In this document: positions 56,730 through 64,000 of the stretch, one piece after another
How the letters are laid out: every line of letters begins with the position of its first letter
Numbering within the stretch: position 1 is the stretch's first letter
DNA from: Rivularia sp. PCC 7116
GTDB lineage: Bacteria; Cyanobacteriota; Cyanobacteriia; Cyanobacteriales; Nostocaceae
Direction: 5' to 3'
Length of the DNA stretch: 64,000 nucleotides
Assembly: GCF_000316665.1 (NCBI RefSeq)
Contig: NC_019678.1
Coordinates: forward strand, 4,464,001-4,528,000
The notes under the pieces: generated by a model
Seen by the model: the letters and a program-made list of their open reading frames with translations, nothing else
The model's database searches: none
Told to the model about the DNA's origin: nothing
Program-made: the position numbers and the translations under genes

Positions 56730-56862
56730 TGTTTTAAAATTTAGGAATCTGTATTTGCTACGCATCAGCACTTTTAATAACTTGGTGCGGATTCTAGCAA
56801 TTATTCATTTCTATATTTTTGTAGTGATTCCTAAATCTGATTTATGCAAATTGAAATTGCTT

Positions 56863-59376
56863 TTACTGCTTTCCCGATTTTATTGTTACGGAATTTACAA
56901 AAATCGATAACCACTTATTCTTGACTACAACAGCACAAATAATTAAAGCTAAGGCATTGGGAACCAGGGGTATCCAACCTGCCTGAGTAAATATGCTACC
57001 GCAAAGTACAAAAAGTGTTATGAGTGAAACTGCGATCGCGATTCCTAAATAAACATTTCGACGTACGAACCAAGCGAGACTTGCTCCTAAAACAGACCAA
57101 GCAAAAACCCATAAAGCTTCTAGCCATTGGGGCAACCACCAAATCAAAGGTCTTTTATTTTCAACAGCACCGAGTATCTGGCTTATCATCTGCGCTTGTA
57201 CGTATACCCCCGGAACTTGCCTTTGATTGTTTGACGATGATTTGCTATAGGGAGTTTTCCAATAATCGGCACTAGATGAAGCTGTAACTCCAATTAAGAT
57301 AATTCGATTTTTAATCGATTCAATTGCTGAAGGTTCAATTTCATCTTCCAGAATCTTTTTGAGTGCAATTATAGGAGCAATTTTTTTGACTGAAGCTAAA
57401 GAACGATAATTAAGCAGTATTTGATAACCTTGTGCATCTATCTGCTGGTAGCCACCGCTATGGGATTTTAATCGCTTAAATACAACGTCGTTGATTACTA
57501 ATTGATTTTCTTGATTAAATTTTGGCTCGTAACCTTTATCCTGTAAATATTTTTTTGCTAACAGATAAGTGAAAGCATATTCTGAATTACAAGGAGAATT
57601 GAGGGGGGGATTCAAAAATAAAAGTTGACGGCGGGGAATATCATCATCATCTGCGATAACATCACCAAAGCCGACTTGTTGCCTGGGAATCTCATTCGAG
57701 ACAGAAACACCATCTCTACCGTCGTCGCTAACTGAAACTTTGCAAACTGCAAAAATACGATTGTCTTCTTGCAAACGTTTAACTAAATTGGGAAAATTAT
57801 TATCGGTAGAAAAATCGCGATAAATATCTATACCAATCGCTTTTGGTTCGTATTTATCAAGTTTTACTAAAAGTTTAGCCAGCGCTTCATCTGACAGCGA
57901 CCACCGCAGGTTCATTTTCTTCTCGTTTTGGTATTTAATATCGGCTTCGTCAATAGTAATTATTAACAAGCGTGGATCTGCTCTTTCTACAATTGGACGC
58001 AACCGCATTAAATGGTCGTAAGCTTTTAATTCCAGAGGTTGAAGAATTCCGAAATAACGCACTCCCATAATGCTAGCTGTTACAAGCAGGCTGGTTAAAA
58101 TGATTAGTAAAATATTTTTGCGGGAATAAGCAGGTTCTTTTGCTCTAGTATTACTGTTGCTAAGATATTCCCCTCCACTATTTTCTTGTGTTTGAATTAT
58201 TCCAGAACTTATCGGATTATTGTAGATAGGTTGATTGATTAAATTTTCGCTAATCAGACCTTTTTGCGTCCAAATTATTGGAGCTTCGGTAGGATTTTGA
58301 CAGATTACTGGTAGCCAAGTAGCGCAGGGATAATTTGTTTCCAACACCTGCAATCTTTCTCTAGCAAAACGTACCGCAGTATATAAAGATTTTCCTTGAG
58401 AAAATTCAGCCAGAAAATATTTGAGAAAATCTTGAGCAACCAAATCTGGTACTGGTTCGCGCATTACAATTACTTGGGGAATCTGCAAATCCTGTAATTG
58501 CTGCGCTAGAGCCAAACTATCGCAGGAATTGAAAATTGCCAGCTTTAAACCACGTCCGATAGCTTGTTTGAGAGCGTACTTTATCTGCTCAATGGTAATT
58601 GTATCCGTTTGATTGATATATACCAAACCGTTATTTTTACCAGAAGTATGACCTGCAAAAAATAAAATATCCCAACCTTCTTGCCAAAGCTGCTCGTTTA
58701 AATCCGACAATAAAGGCTCTACTAAAAATTTAATTTCTGCTTGATGCGATAAATTTTCTAAAAAATTGCGGTCTTTATCAATATCAATTCCCGTGCTTTC
58801 ACCAAATATTGCTAATATTTTGACTGTATTTCTTGGTCTATTAAAATCAAATCTATTTGGTTGTTTATGTTCGTAAGTACTTAAAGCGACTTCTGTTAAA
58901 AAATAATCTTCAAAAAAATTCCACAAATGCCAAGGTAACCGCCGAACAGAAATATCATTGCGACCGTTATTTTCGATGATGAAGCGTATTTCTTGGTTTG
59001 GCTTTAGCTGCGTGCGTAATTGACGCTCTATATTGCTAAACTCCGGCGAACTTAACCATGCATTAATTAAAGCTGATAGTTGATGACTTAAATCGGTTAA
59101 ATCCAACGATGAAAAATTAGTAATATTCCCTTCTTCAATTTCTAATTCATCATCAATATCAATTTCTCGACTATTACCCAAACACATACTTTGGTAATAA
59201 GCAGCATATAGCGATCGCCAACCCTGGTAAATTCGAGCAATTTCCGGTGCAGGTGGCAAACTACCCCCTACTTTCATTTTATAAAACTTACCAGTCTCCC
59301 CTACTTGTACCGTAATTGCAGGGAAGCCTTCAAATAAATTACCTTGCCCCAAGCTTAAAATAACTAAGGTACTCAT
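56863..59376 (-). CDS. CHAT-CHASE2 membrane sensor protein
   Basis: 837 aa. The N-terminal half holds a caspase-like CHAT domain with the dyad His243 (FFAGHTSGKNNG) and Cys285 (IFNSCDSLAL). After a low-complexity linker comes a transmembrane helix (~425-446), an extracytoplasmic CHASE2 domain (~447-720; RLLIITIDEADIKY, AIGIDIYRD, ILIGVTASSSADYWKTPYS) and three C-terminal transmembrane helices. CHASE2 is a periplasmic sensing domain; CHAT is a predicted cysteine protease. So signal sensing across the membrane is probably coupled to proteolysis; substrate unknown. In cyanobacteria the unit is often found with DUF928 and DUF1822 genes. Confidence 0.9.
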   Translation of the reverse strand: MSTLVILSLGQGNLFEGFPAITVQVGETGKFYKMKVGGSLPPAPEIARIYQGWRSLYAAYYQSMCLGNSREIDIDDELEIEEGNITNFSSLDLTDLSHQLSALINAWLSSPEFSNIERQLRTQLKPNQEIRFIIENNGRNDISVRRLPWHLWNFFEDYFLTEVALSTYEHKQPNRFDFNRPRNTVKILAIFGESTGIDIDKDRNFLENLSHQAEIKFLVEPLLSDLNEQLWQEGWDILFFAGHTSGKNNGLVYINQTDTITIEQIKYALKQAIGRGLKLAIFNSCDSLALAQQLQDLQIPQVIVMREPVPDLVAQDFLKYFLAEFSQGKSLYTAVRFARERLQVLETNYPCATWLPVICQNPTEAPIIWTQKGLISENLINQPIYNNPISSGIIQTQENSGGEYLSNSNTRAKEPAYSRKNILLIILTSLLVTASIMGVRYFGILQPLELKAYDHLMRLRPIVERADPRLLIITIDEADIKYQNEKKMNLRWSLSDEALAKLLVKLDKYEPKAIGIDIYRDFSTDNNFPNLVKRLQEDNRIFAVCKVSVSDDGRDGVSVSNEIPRQQVGFGDVIADDDDIPRRQLLFLNPPLNSPCNSEYAFTYLLAKKYLQDKGYEPKFNQENQLVINDVVFKRLKSHSGGYQQIDAQGYQILLNYRSLASVKKIAPIIALKKILEDEIEPSAIESIKNRIILIGVTASSSADYWKTPYSKSSSNNQRQVPGVYVQAQMISQILGAVENKRPLIWWLPQWLEALWVFAWSVLGASLAWFVRRNVYLGIAIAVSLITLFVLCGSIFTQAGWIPLVPNALALIICAVVVKNKWLSIFVNSVTIKSGKQ

Positions 59377-59582
59377 AAACTATCTACACGCATATTTAAA
59401 TATCTTAGAAGACGGGATATACAGGAGGTATATTTATTTGTTTAGTTAATGTTAATAAGCTTATCATAAAAGTATATTGGCAGTTATGCTCATCAATAAG
59501 TTAATCGAAAAGCTACCGTAAAATATAACTGCGTTAATATTGACAAAGAAGTACTATACAAAAGCGAAAAAAAGAGTTGATT

Positions 59583-59876
59583 ATGCAAGAAGTAAAAAAA
59601 GAAAATCCAGAGCTTATTAATCGAATTAAACCGATAGTAGAAAAATTAATAACAGGAAATAGCCTATATCAAGTAAAATTGAATAAAGATGAAATGGTGA
59701 AAATGTTAGTAGATTTATTTGCTAGCTTTTCCGAAGAAGAATTTAAAGCAATTCCAGAGAATGAACTTATTCGTAGAATTAAGAAAATATTAACTTTGGA
59801 AGCTGTTTCAGGTACTTTAAATGATTTGACACCAGAGCAAATTGCAATTTTTGATGAAGCCGTGGAAGGTAGATAA
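59583..59876 (+). CDS. Antitoxin of VapBC-type pair
   Basis: 97 aa from ATG 59583 (TTG 59577 is possible). Small charged, mostly helical protein (ELINRIKPIVEKLITGNSLY, NKDEMVKMLVDLFASFSEEEF), ending LTPEQIAIFDEAVEGR. No DNA-binding domain is obvious. It lies 5 bp ahead of a PIN-domain toxin gene, the standard antitoxin position. Assignment rests on that context; it neutralises the toxin and may autoregulate. Confidence 0.75.
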   Translation: MQEVKKENPELINRIKPIVEKLITGNSLYQVKLNKDEMVKMLVDLFASFSEEEFKAIPENELIRRIKKILTLEAVSGTLNDLTPEQIAIFDEAVEGR

Positions 59877-59881
59877 ATCGG

Positions 59882-60286
59882 GTGGGTTATTTATTAGATA
59901 CAAATATTGTGACTTACATACTGAAGAAAAATCTTACTCTAAATAATAAGTTACGACAAGTAACTCGTTATGGAGAAGAAGTATTTATCAGTTGTATAAC
60001 TTACTATGAAGTTAAAAGAGGTCTTTTAGCTTTAAATGCTACAAGGCAATTAGCTGACTTTCATCAGTTCTGTATTGATTATGATGTTTTATATTTAGAT
60101 GATTTAGAAATAATAGAAACCGCTTGTAGAATTCATGCTGATTTGAAGAAAAAAGGTAGACCAATTCAAGATGCTGATGTTTTAATTGCTGCTACTGCTA
60201 TTACACGCGGGTTGATTTTGGTTTCTAATGATTCGGATATGGGAAGAGTTGAGGAGATTGAGTTGGAGAATTGGGTGGAAATATAA
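59882..60286 (+). CDS. vapC: VapC-family PIN-domain toxin
   Basis: 134 aa, GTG start. Four acidic positions of the PIN RNase core are present: LLDTNIVTYIL, YYEVKRGLL, IQDADVLIAATA and VSNDSDMGRV. Mg2+-dependent endoribonuclease that typically cleaves tRNA or rRNA when free of its antitoxin. GTG start may lower its yield relative to the antitoxin. Complete, with no visible damage. Confidence 0.9.
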   Translation: MGYLLDTNIVTYILKKNLTLNNKLRQVTRYGEEVFISCITYYEVKRGLLALNATRQLADFHQFCIDYDVLYLDDLEIIETACRIHADLKKKGRPIQDADVLIAATAITRGLILVSNDSDMGRVEEIELENWVEI

Positions 60287-60504
60287 AGTTAATAATTAAA
60301 ATCAGCATTGTTAAAATAAGTTTGATAATAAAATTATATAAATTTTATGGATAGGGAAGAATTAAAAGTTTGTAGGTTGGGTAGAACGAAGTGTACGCGA
60401 AGCGTTCTCGCAGAGTAACCCAACATCATAACTTAGAGAAAACTAAATAATTTAATTCCAAAAAATATTTAATATTACACTGAATACTATGATAATTTCA
60501 TATC

Positions 60505-60580
60505 AAATGTTGGGTTACGCCGCATAACAACTATTCGTTAACTATCAAAAATATTAGTGCGCCGCGAGCCCAACTTACGA
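60505..60580. repeat. Interspersed ~76-bp repeat, copy 1
   Basis: AAATGTTGGGTTACGCCGCA ... GTTAACTATCAAAA ... TTAGTGCG ... CCCAACTTACGA. Its ends (TTGGGTT / GCCCAA) are inverted. Paired with the copy at 60656-60730. Confidence 0.75.
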
Positions 60581-60655
60581 ATCTATTTCCTCATGATTTT
60601 GGTGCGCTCGCGGCTGAAGCTATAACACACCCTACTCTTTAAGATATAAACAATC

Positions 60656-60730
60656 AAATGTTGGGTTACGACGCATAGCAGGTTTTAGTTAACTATCAAA
60701 ATTACTAGTGCGTCTAACCCAACCTACAAG
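60656..60730. repeat. Interspersed ~75-bp repeat, copy 2
   Basis: Same order of motifs as copy 1 (AAATGTTGGGTTACGACGCA, GTTAACTATCAAAATTAC, CTAGTGCG, AACCCAACCTACA), 151 bp away in direct orientation. Confidence 0.75.
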
Positions 60731-60758
60731 TTAATACAAACTAACTTTAAGTTACTAA

Positions 60759-61595
60759 TTACTCATTAACTGGCATCACTACTTTCTTAGCCAATCCCAA
60801 ACTTTGCAATACTTTAATAGCCCACCAAGTCATATCTATTTCCCACCAACGCAATCCAGCTTTTGCTACATTCGGATGAGCGTGGTGATTATTGTGCCAA
60901 CCTTCACCATAAGTTAAAATCGCTGCCCACCAAAGATTGCGGGAATTATCTTCTGAGTCAAAAGTGCGATAACCTCTGATGTGAGTCGCAGAATTAATCA
61001 ACCAAGTGGAATGCCAAAGTAATACTGCTCTAAGAACTACACCATAGATTACAAAAGACCATCCGCCTAAAGCATACAGTAAAGCAACCAAGGGTATTTG
61101 CAGCAATATAAAGTAGCGATTTAACCAACGATAGAATGGTTGGCGAACTAAATCGGGAGCATATTTTTTGTACTGTTCGTAGTCAAAAAATTCCTCAACA
61201 GGATAGATCATCCACAGCATATGACTCCACCAGAAACCACGCTTGGCAGAATAAGGATCTTTATCTTCATCCTCTGTGTGAGCATGGTGTAATCTATGTC
61301 CGGCTACCCAAAAAATTGGACCTCCCTGAATTGCCATCGCTCCGATAATGGCAATGATATATTCCAGCCATTTCGGTACTTGTAAGCTGCGATGGCTTAA
61401 AATTCTGTGATAACCCAAACAAATACCAATACTGCCGAATAGCCAATGTAAAAATATCATTACTCCCAAAGCAGACCAAGAAAAAAACCAGGGAGCTAAC
61501 AAAGCTAAAACATGAATCGAACCTATAAATAACGTAAAAGTCCAACTCAAAGCAAGCGGTTGCTTACCCTCAGTAACAGCCGAGCGTGTAGTCAT
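60759..61595 (-). CDS. desC: Acyl-lipid delta-9 fatty acid desaturase
   Basis: 278 aa. Three His boxes of the membrane desaturases: HRILSHR (63-69), HRLHH (100-104) and HNNHH (234-238), plus four hydrophobic segments. Length and box spacing match cyanobacterial DesC, which introduces the first double bond at delta-9 into lipid-bound 18:0 or 16:0, a step needed for cold acclimation. Divergent from a TetR-type regulator gene, with two copies of a palindrome between them. Confidence 0.94.
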   Translation of the reverse strand: MTTRSAVTEGKQPLALSWTFTLFIGSIHVLALLAPWFFSWSALGVMIFLHWLFGSIGICLGYHRILSHRSLQVPKWLEYIIAIIGAMAIQGGPIFWVAGHRLHHAHTEDEDKDPYSAKRGFWWSHMLWMIYPVEEFFDYEQYKKYAPDLVRQPFYRWLNRYFILLQIPLVALLYALGGWSFVIYGVVLRAVLLWHSTWLINSATHIRGYRTFDSEDNSRNLWWAAILTYGEGWHNNHHAHPNVAKAGLRWWEIDMTWWAIKVLQSLGLAKKVVMPVNE

Positions 61596-61711
61596 AATTA
61601 TTTCCTTAGACTGTGAGTATTATTAATAAAACTAATTAGATGTATTCCGTTTCCCCAAAACAACCTACCTAAAACCAAAACCAGGTAAGATGCGTAATCG
61701 TAGACAAGTAC

Positions 61712-61730
61712 ATGCAAGCGTCACTTACAT
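61712..61730. promoter_or_regulatory. Candidate operator, 19-bp palindrome, site 1
   Basis: ATGCAAGCGTCACTTACAT: imperfect inverted repeat, related to site 2 at 61758-61776, 46 bp away, in the divergent desC/TetR intergenic region. Confidence 0.65.
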
Positions 61731-61757
61731 TCTTACGTTAACAAAGATAAAATTAAA

Positions 61758-61776
61758 ATGCAAGTACTACTTGCAT
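61758..61776. promoter_or_regulatory. Candidate operator, perfect 19-bp palindrome, site 2
   Basis: ATGCAAGTACTACTTGCAT: perfect 9-bp arms around one base. TetR-family dimers typically bind such 15-20-bp palindromes next to their own gene. It is the best predicted binding site of the adjacent TetR-type protein. Confidence 0.75.
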
Positions 61777-61875
61777 GACATTTGTCACGTTTGTAGAGTG
61801 ATGAAATTTCAGCAAATCATTCATACGAGAATACGAATCCAAATATATCTACCTACCTCGCAGTGAAAACTTATA

Positions 61876-63087
61876 ATGTCCAATTCCCAAATAAGCTCAA
61901 CTCGACAGCGAATAATTAATGCAGCAATAGAATTATTTGCTGCTCAAGGAGTTACCGAAACTACCACCAAAGCAGTTGCAAAGTCGGCGAAAGTGAATGA
62001 AGTTACATTATTTAGACATTTTGGAAACAAACACGGGTTGCTTTTAGCAATAATTTCCGAATCACCTGTATTTCAAGAGCTTAGCGAATATTTAAAAAAT
62101 CAAGCTACTGAAAGTAAGAGCGTTCGCCAAGCCTTGAAAAACTATTGTGAGGATCGCTTGCAGGCTTTAGAGCGATCGCCGAATTTAGTTCGCTCGGTGG
62201 TAGGAGAGGCTGGTAATTATCCTTTAGAAAATCGTCAAGCATTAGGACGAAGTTTGAAAGAAGCAAACCATTATGTTGCTGAATTTTTAGCCATAGTGAT
62301 GGAGAGGGAGCAATTGCAGGCACATTTAGCACCTCAAAAACTAGCGAGCTTGCTGAATATTATGCTGTTAGGGTATGCCGTGATGGAATTTACGAGTGAA
62401 TTTCATGAACTTTGGCATGATAAAGATGATTTTTTAGAGGATTTGGTAAGTTTATTTTTGATGGGGGCTACTAATTCTAAGAGTTTAGTTACGTCGGAGT
62501 TAGTACATGTAGAAAAAGTAGTCGATTTACCAGCAAATACAGTTCAGTTGATTTTGCAACGTGCTAAAAAATCTGGATTACGAGATTACGCTTTAATATA
62601 TATTTTATTTGGAACAGGTTTATCAACCGCAGAAATTACTAATTTAGAGCGAAATCATCAAATTTGCGACACAAATCAACACTTATTGCAAATAGTTAAA
62701 GGTGAATTTCGCCAAGTTCCGATTAATCAATGGATTATGGGTAAACGCTATGGTTCCTATACTAACAACCCATTAACTAGATATTTGAAAATTCGCAAAG
62801 ACAAGCATTCGGCATTATTACTTAATAATGATGCAATGCCAATTTCAGTAACAGAAATACAAGAATATTGGCAGAAAATAGTTGAGGGATTATCAACGCC
62901 AGAAGGACAACAACCAGCCATCGAACAAGCTCAACATACTTGGTGTGTAGAAATGCTTATGAAAGGAATAAGCTTAGAAAATATGAGTTTAATTACGGGT
63001 TGGGATTTGCAAGAATTAGAACCATATGAACATAGAGCTAAAGAAAAATTAGCTTTAGAACAAGCGATAAAATTAGATAAAAATTAG
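61876..63087 (+). CDS. TetR-type regulator with C-terminal degenerate tyrosine-recombinase domain
   Basis: 403 aa, twice the length of an ordinary TetR protein. N-terminal TetR HTH (~10-57; RQRIINAAIELFAAQGVTET, VNEVTLFRHFGNKHGLLLAI) and a TetR ligand-binding/dimer region (~60-205). Residues ~220-400 resemble a tyrosine recombinase catalytic fold (YALIYILFGTGLSTAEITNL; LLQIVKGEFRQVPI; AQHTWCVEMLMKGISLENM; LITGWDLQEL; EPYEHRAKEK). Catalytic Arg1 is Ser and the HxxR pair is lost, so it is probably a non-catalytic DNA- or protein-binding module. Divergent from desC and flanking two palindromes; likely autoregulated and controlling desC. Confidence 0.88.
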   Translation: MSNSQISSTRQRIINAAIELFAAQGVTETTTKAVAKSAKVNEVTLFRHFGNKHGLLLAIISESPVFQELSEYLKNQATESKSVRQALKNYCEDRLQALERSPNLVRSVVGEAGNYPLENRQALGRSLKEANHYVAEFLAIVMEREQLQAHLAPQKLASLLNIMLLGYAVMEFTSEFHELWHDKDDFLEDLVSLFLMGATNSKSLVTSELVHVEKVVDLPANTVQLILQRAKKSGLRDYALIYILFGTGLSTAEITNLERNHQICDTNQHLLQIVKGEFRQVPINQWIMGKRYGSYTNNPLTRYLKIRKDKHSALLLNNDAMPISVTEIQEYWQKIVEGLSTPEGQQPAIEQAQHTWCVEMLMKGISLENMSLITGWDLQELEPYEHRAKEKLALEQAIKLDKN

Positions 63088-63477
63088 ATAAAAACTAGAT
63101 AAAAATTTTTGACTTCCAACCTAATAATTTACAGTTGCTTGAATTTTACTTTCTTCAACTAATAATAGTTTCTATTAAGTATAAATTACTATAGTACAGA
63201 TGCTTGTATTTAAATTGTGAGTGTTTTATTATCGAGACTCTATAGATAGTCAAAGATTCTTAAATGGTTACGGCAGCATTTTAAGAAAACTTTGTAGTAA
63301 AGTAAATTTAAGTTGCTGAAGAAAGATTGTAGAAGATATAATTTCAATACAGTTTAATTGTAATTTATGATTTCAAATATTTGCTTAACTTAAGTTAAGA
63401 CTTTGACACAAAAGTATAACTGTATTGATGATATTTTTCTATAAAATCAAATTTAAGCTTATTTTAGGAGAAAGAGT
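63088..63477. other. Gap between the regulator gene and a small ORF
   Basis: AT-rich, no gene or repeat recognised. A good Shine-Dalgarno (AGGAG) at its end precedes the 81-aa ORF. Confidence 0.5.
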
Positions 63478-63723
63478 ATGGCGAATAATATTACTAGAAG
63501 TAGTTTAGCTAGATATATTTTTAGACCTTTTTCTATCGCACGCTCAAAGTTATTTGCTCTAAATCAATCAAAACCGAATCAAAGTTATAAGGAATTAGAA
63601 GATTCTCAATCAGAAGAATATCAAATAGATACAAATTTACAACAAAATTTGCATCCTTATTTAGAGGATAGAGTAGAACCATCAGTTCAGCATATTATAT
63701 TCTCTTCGTATATTAAGTATTGA
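63478..63723 (+). CDS. Small hypothetical protein
   Basis: 81 aa with AGGAGAAAGAGT immediately before the ATG. Basic N-terminus (ITRSSLARYIFRPFSIARSK) and acidic, Gln-rich centre (KELEDSQSEEYQIDTNLQQN). No domain recognised. The ribosome-binding site is the main support. Confidence 0.5.
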   Translation: MANNITRSSLARYIFRPFSIARSKLFALNQSKPNQSYKELEDSQSEEYQIDTNLQQNLHPYLEDRVEPSVQHIIFSSYIKY

Positions 63724-63848
63724 AATAATTCTTTATGATGTCGGTTTGGAGCAATTTGTCCAAAGTATTATCATTTTAGATTATTTTGCTTCAAAACCAG
63801 ACTTATAGACATAAATAAAATTTTGTTTATTGTCTTTGTAGATAATAT

Positions 63849-64000
63849 TCAATCCAAATTCAACCTTTTATCTATCCATTGCTTTGATTTCTGGATAGCT
63901 TCAGTCGGAGTCACAGCGTAAGGTACTGCAATAGCACAGCCTCTATCGTAATTTACCCAAGCAGCATAAATATTTTGTTTGTTAAATGTATCGCGTTCAA
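63849..64000 (-). CDS. Partial gene, C-terminal part only
   Basis: Minus-strand frame entering from the right edge, ending at TGA 63851-63849. The last 49 residues are protein-like (NIYAAWVNYDRGCAIAVPYA, TPTEAIQKSKQWIDKRLNLD). Family not identified; the rest lies beyond the window. Confidence 0.7.
   Translation of the reverse strand, partial: ERDTFNKQNIYAAWVNYDRGCAIAVPYAVTPTEAIQKSKQWIDKRLNLD

Larger units (their letters stand above)
60287..60758. other. Repeat-rich gap between vapC and desC
   Basis: No gene. Contains two 75-bp direct repeats (60505-60580, 60656-60730) and a related inverted segment at 60373-60425 (GGTTGGGTAGAACG, GTAACCCAACAT). Confidence 0.6.

Noticed and set aside
1-64000. 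CRISPR arrays and tRNA genes
   Set aside because: I scanned intergenic DNA for regularly spaced repeats and T-arm motifs (TTCGAATC, TTCAAATC and complements) and found none; a tRNAscan and a CRISPR finder would be decisive.

Overview
The window looks like chromosomal DNA of a filamentous, probably heterocyst-forming cyanobacterium of the Nostocales type (Rivularia/Calothrix/Nostoc-like; inferred, not searched). Evidence: oxidative Mg-protoporphyrin cyclase (acsF), carotenoid isomerase (crtH), SLH-domain porin, DUF2996 and CHAT/CHASE2 proteins, GCGATCGC (HIP1) octamers scattered through genes, heptanucleotide tandem repeats and many palindromic intergenic repeats. The DNA is AT-rich. I saw no rRNA, tRNA, CRISPR array or intact transposase.

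Region 1 (1-21.3 kb): seven consecutive minus-strand genes encode exported proteins with DUF11/SdrD-B-type repeats. Transcription order is an 881-aa DUF11 protein, a 189-aa single-domain DUF11-like protein, a 524-aa DUF11+SdrD-B protein that overlaps by 4 bp a 1665-aa outer-membrane beta-barrel protein, a beta-helix/OmpA protein, and two very large proteins (1199 and 939 aa) sharing a C-terminal domain. It looks like one cell-surface assembly: a barrel in the outer membrane, an OmpA anchor to peptidoglycan, and exposed filamentous or adhesive subunits. This is the strongest candidate for an undescribed system. A large palindrome, MITE-like elements and leader hairpins lie between and upstream of these genes.

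Region 2 (21.9-36 kb): MITE-like repeats; threonine synthase with a MoaD/ThiS-like sulfur-carrier gene; an SLH porin with paired 34-bp repeats upstream; small conserved genes; acsF, whose leader carries what looks like the right end of an IS200/IS605 element; a structured intergenic RNA candidate; yggT, upp, a promoter-hairpin-terminator sRNA candidate, crtH and a Uma2-family gene.

Region 3 (36-50 kb): GH57/DUF3536 protein, Ca2+/H+ exchanger, a small-RNA-like double hairpin, a peptidoglycan-binding protein, an orphan PAS/GAF histidine kinase, MltA-type lytic transglycosylase, lpxD and a PhyH-like dioxygenase.

Region 4 (50.6-64 kb): HdrB-like CCG protein, a GC-rich structured block, acpP-fabF, transketolase, a CHAT-CHASE2 protein followed by a shortened DUF928-like gene, a VapBC-type toxin-antitoxin pair, and a divergent desC / TetR pair. 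The TetR protein carries a degenerate tyrosine-recombinase domain at its C-terminus, and the intergenic region holds two copies of a 19-bp palindrome, a likely shared operator. The window ends inside a minus-strand gene.
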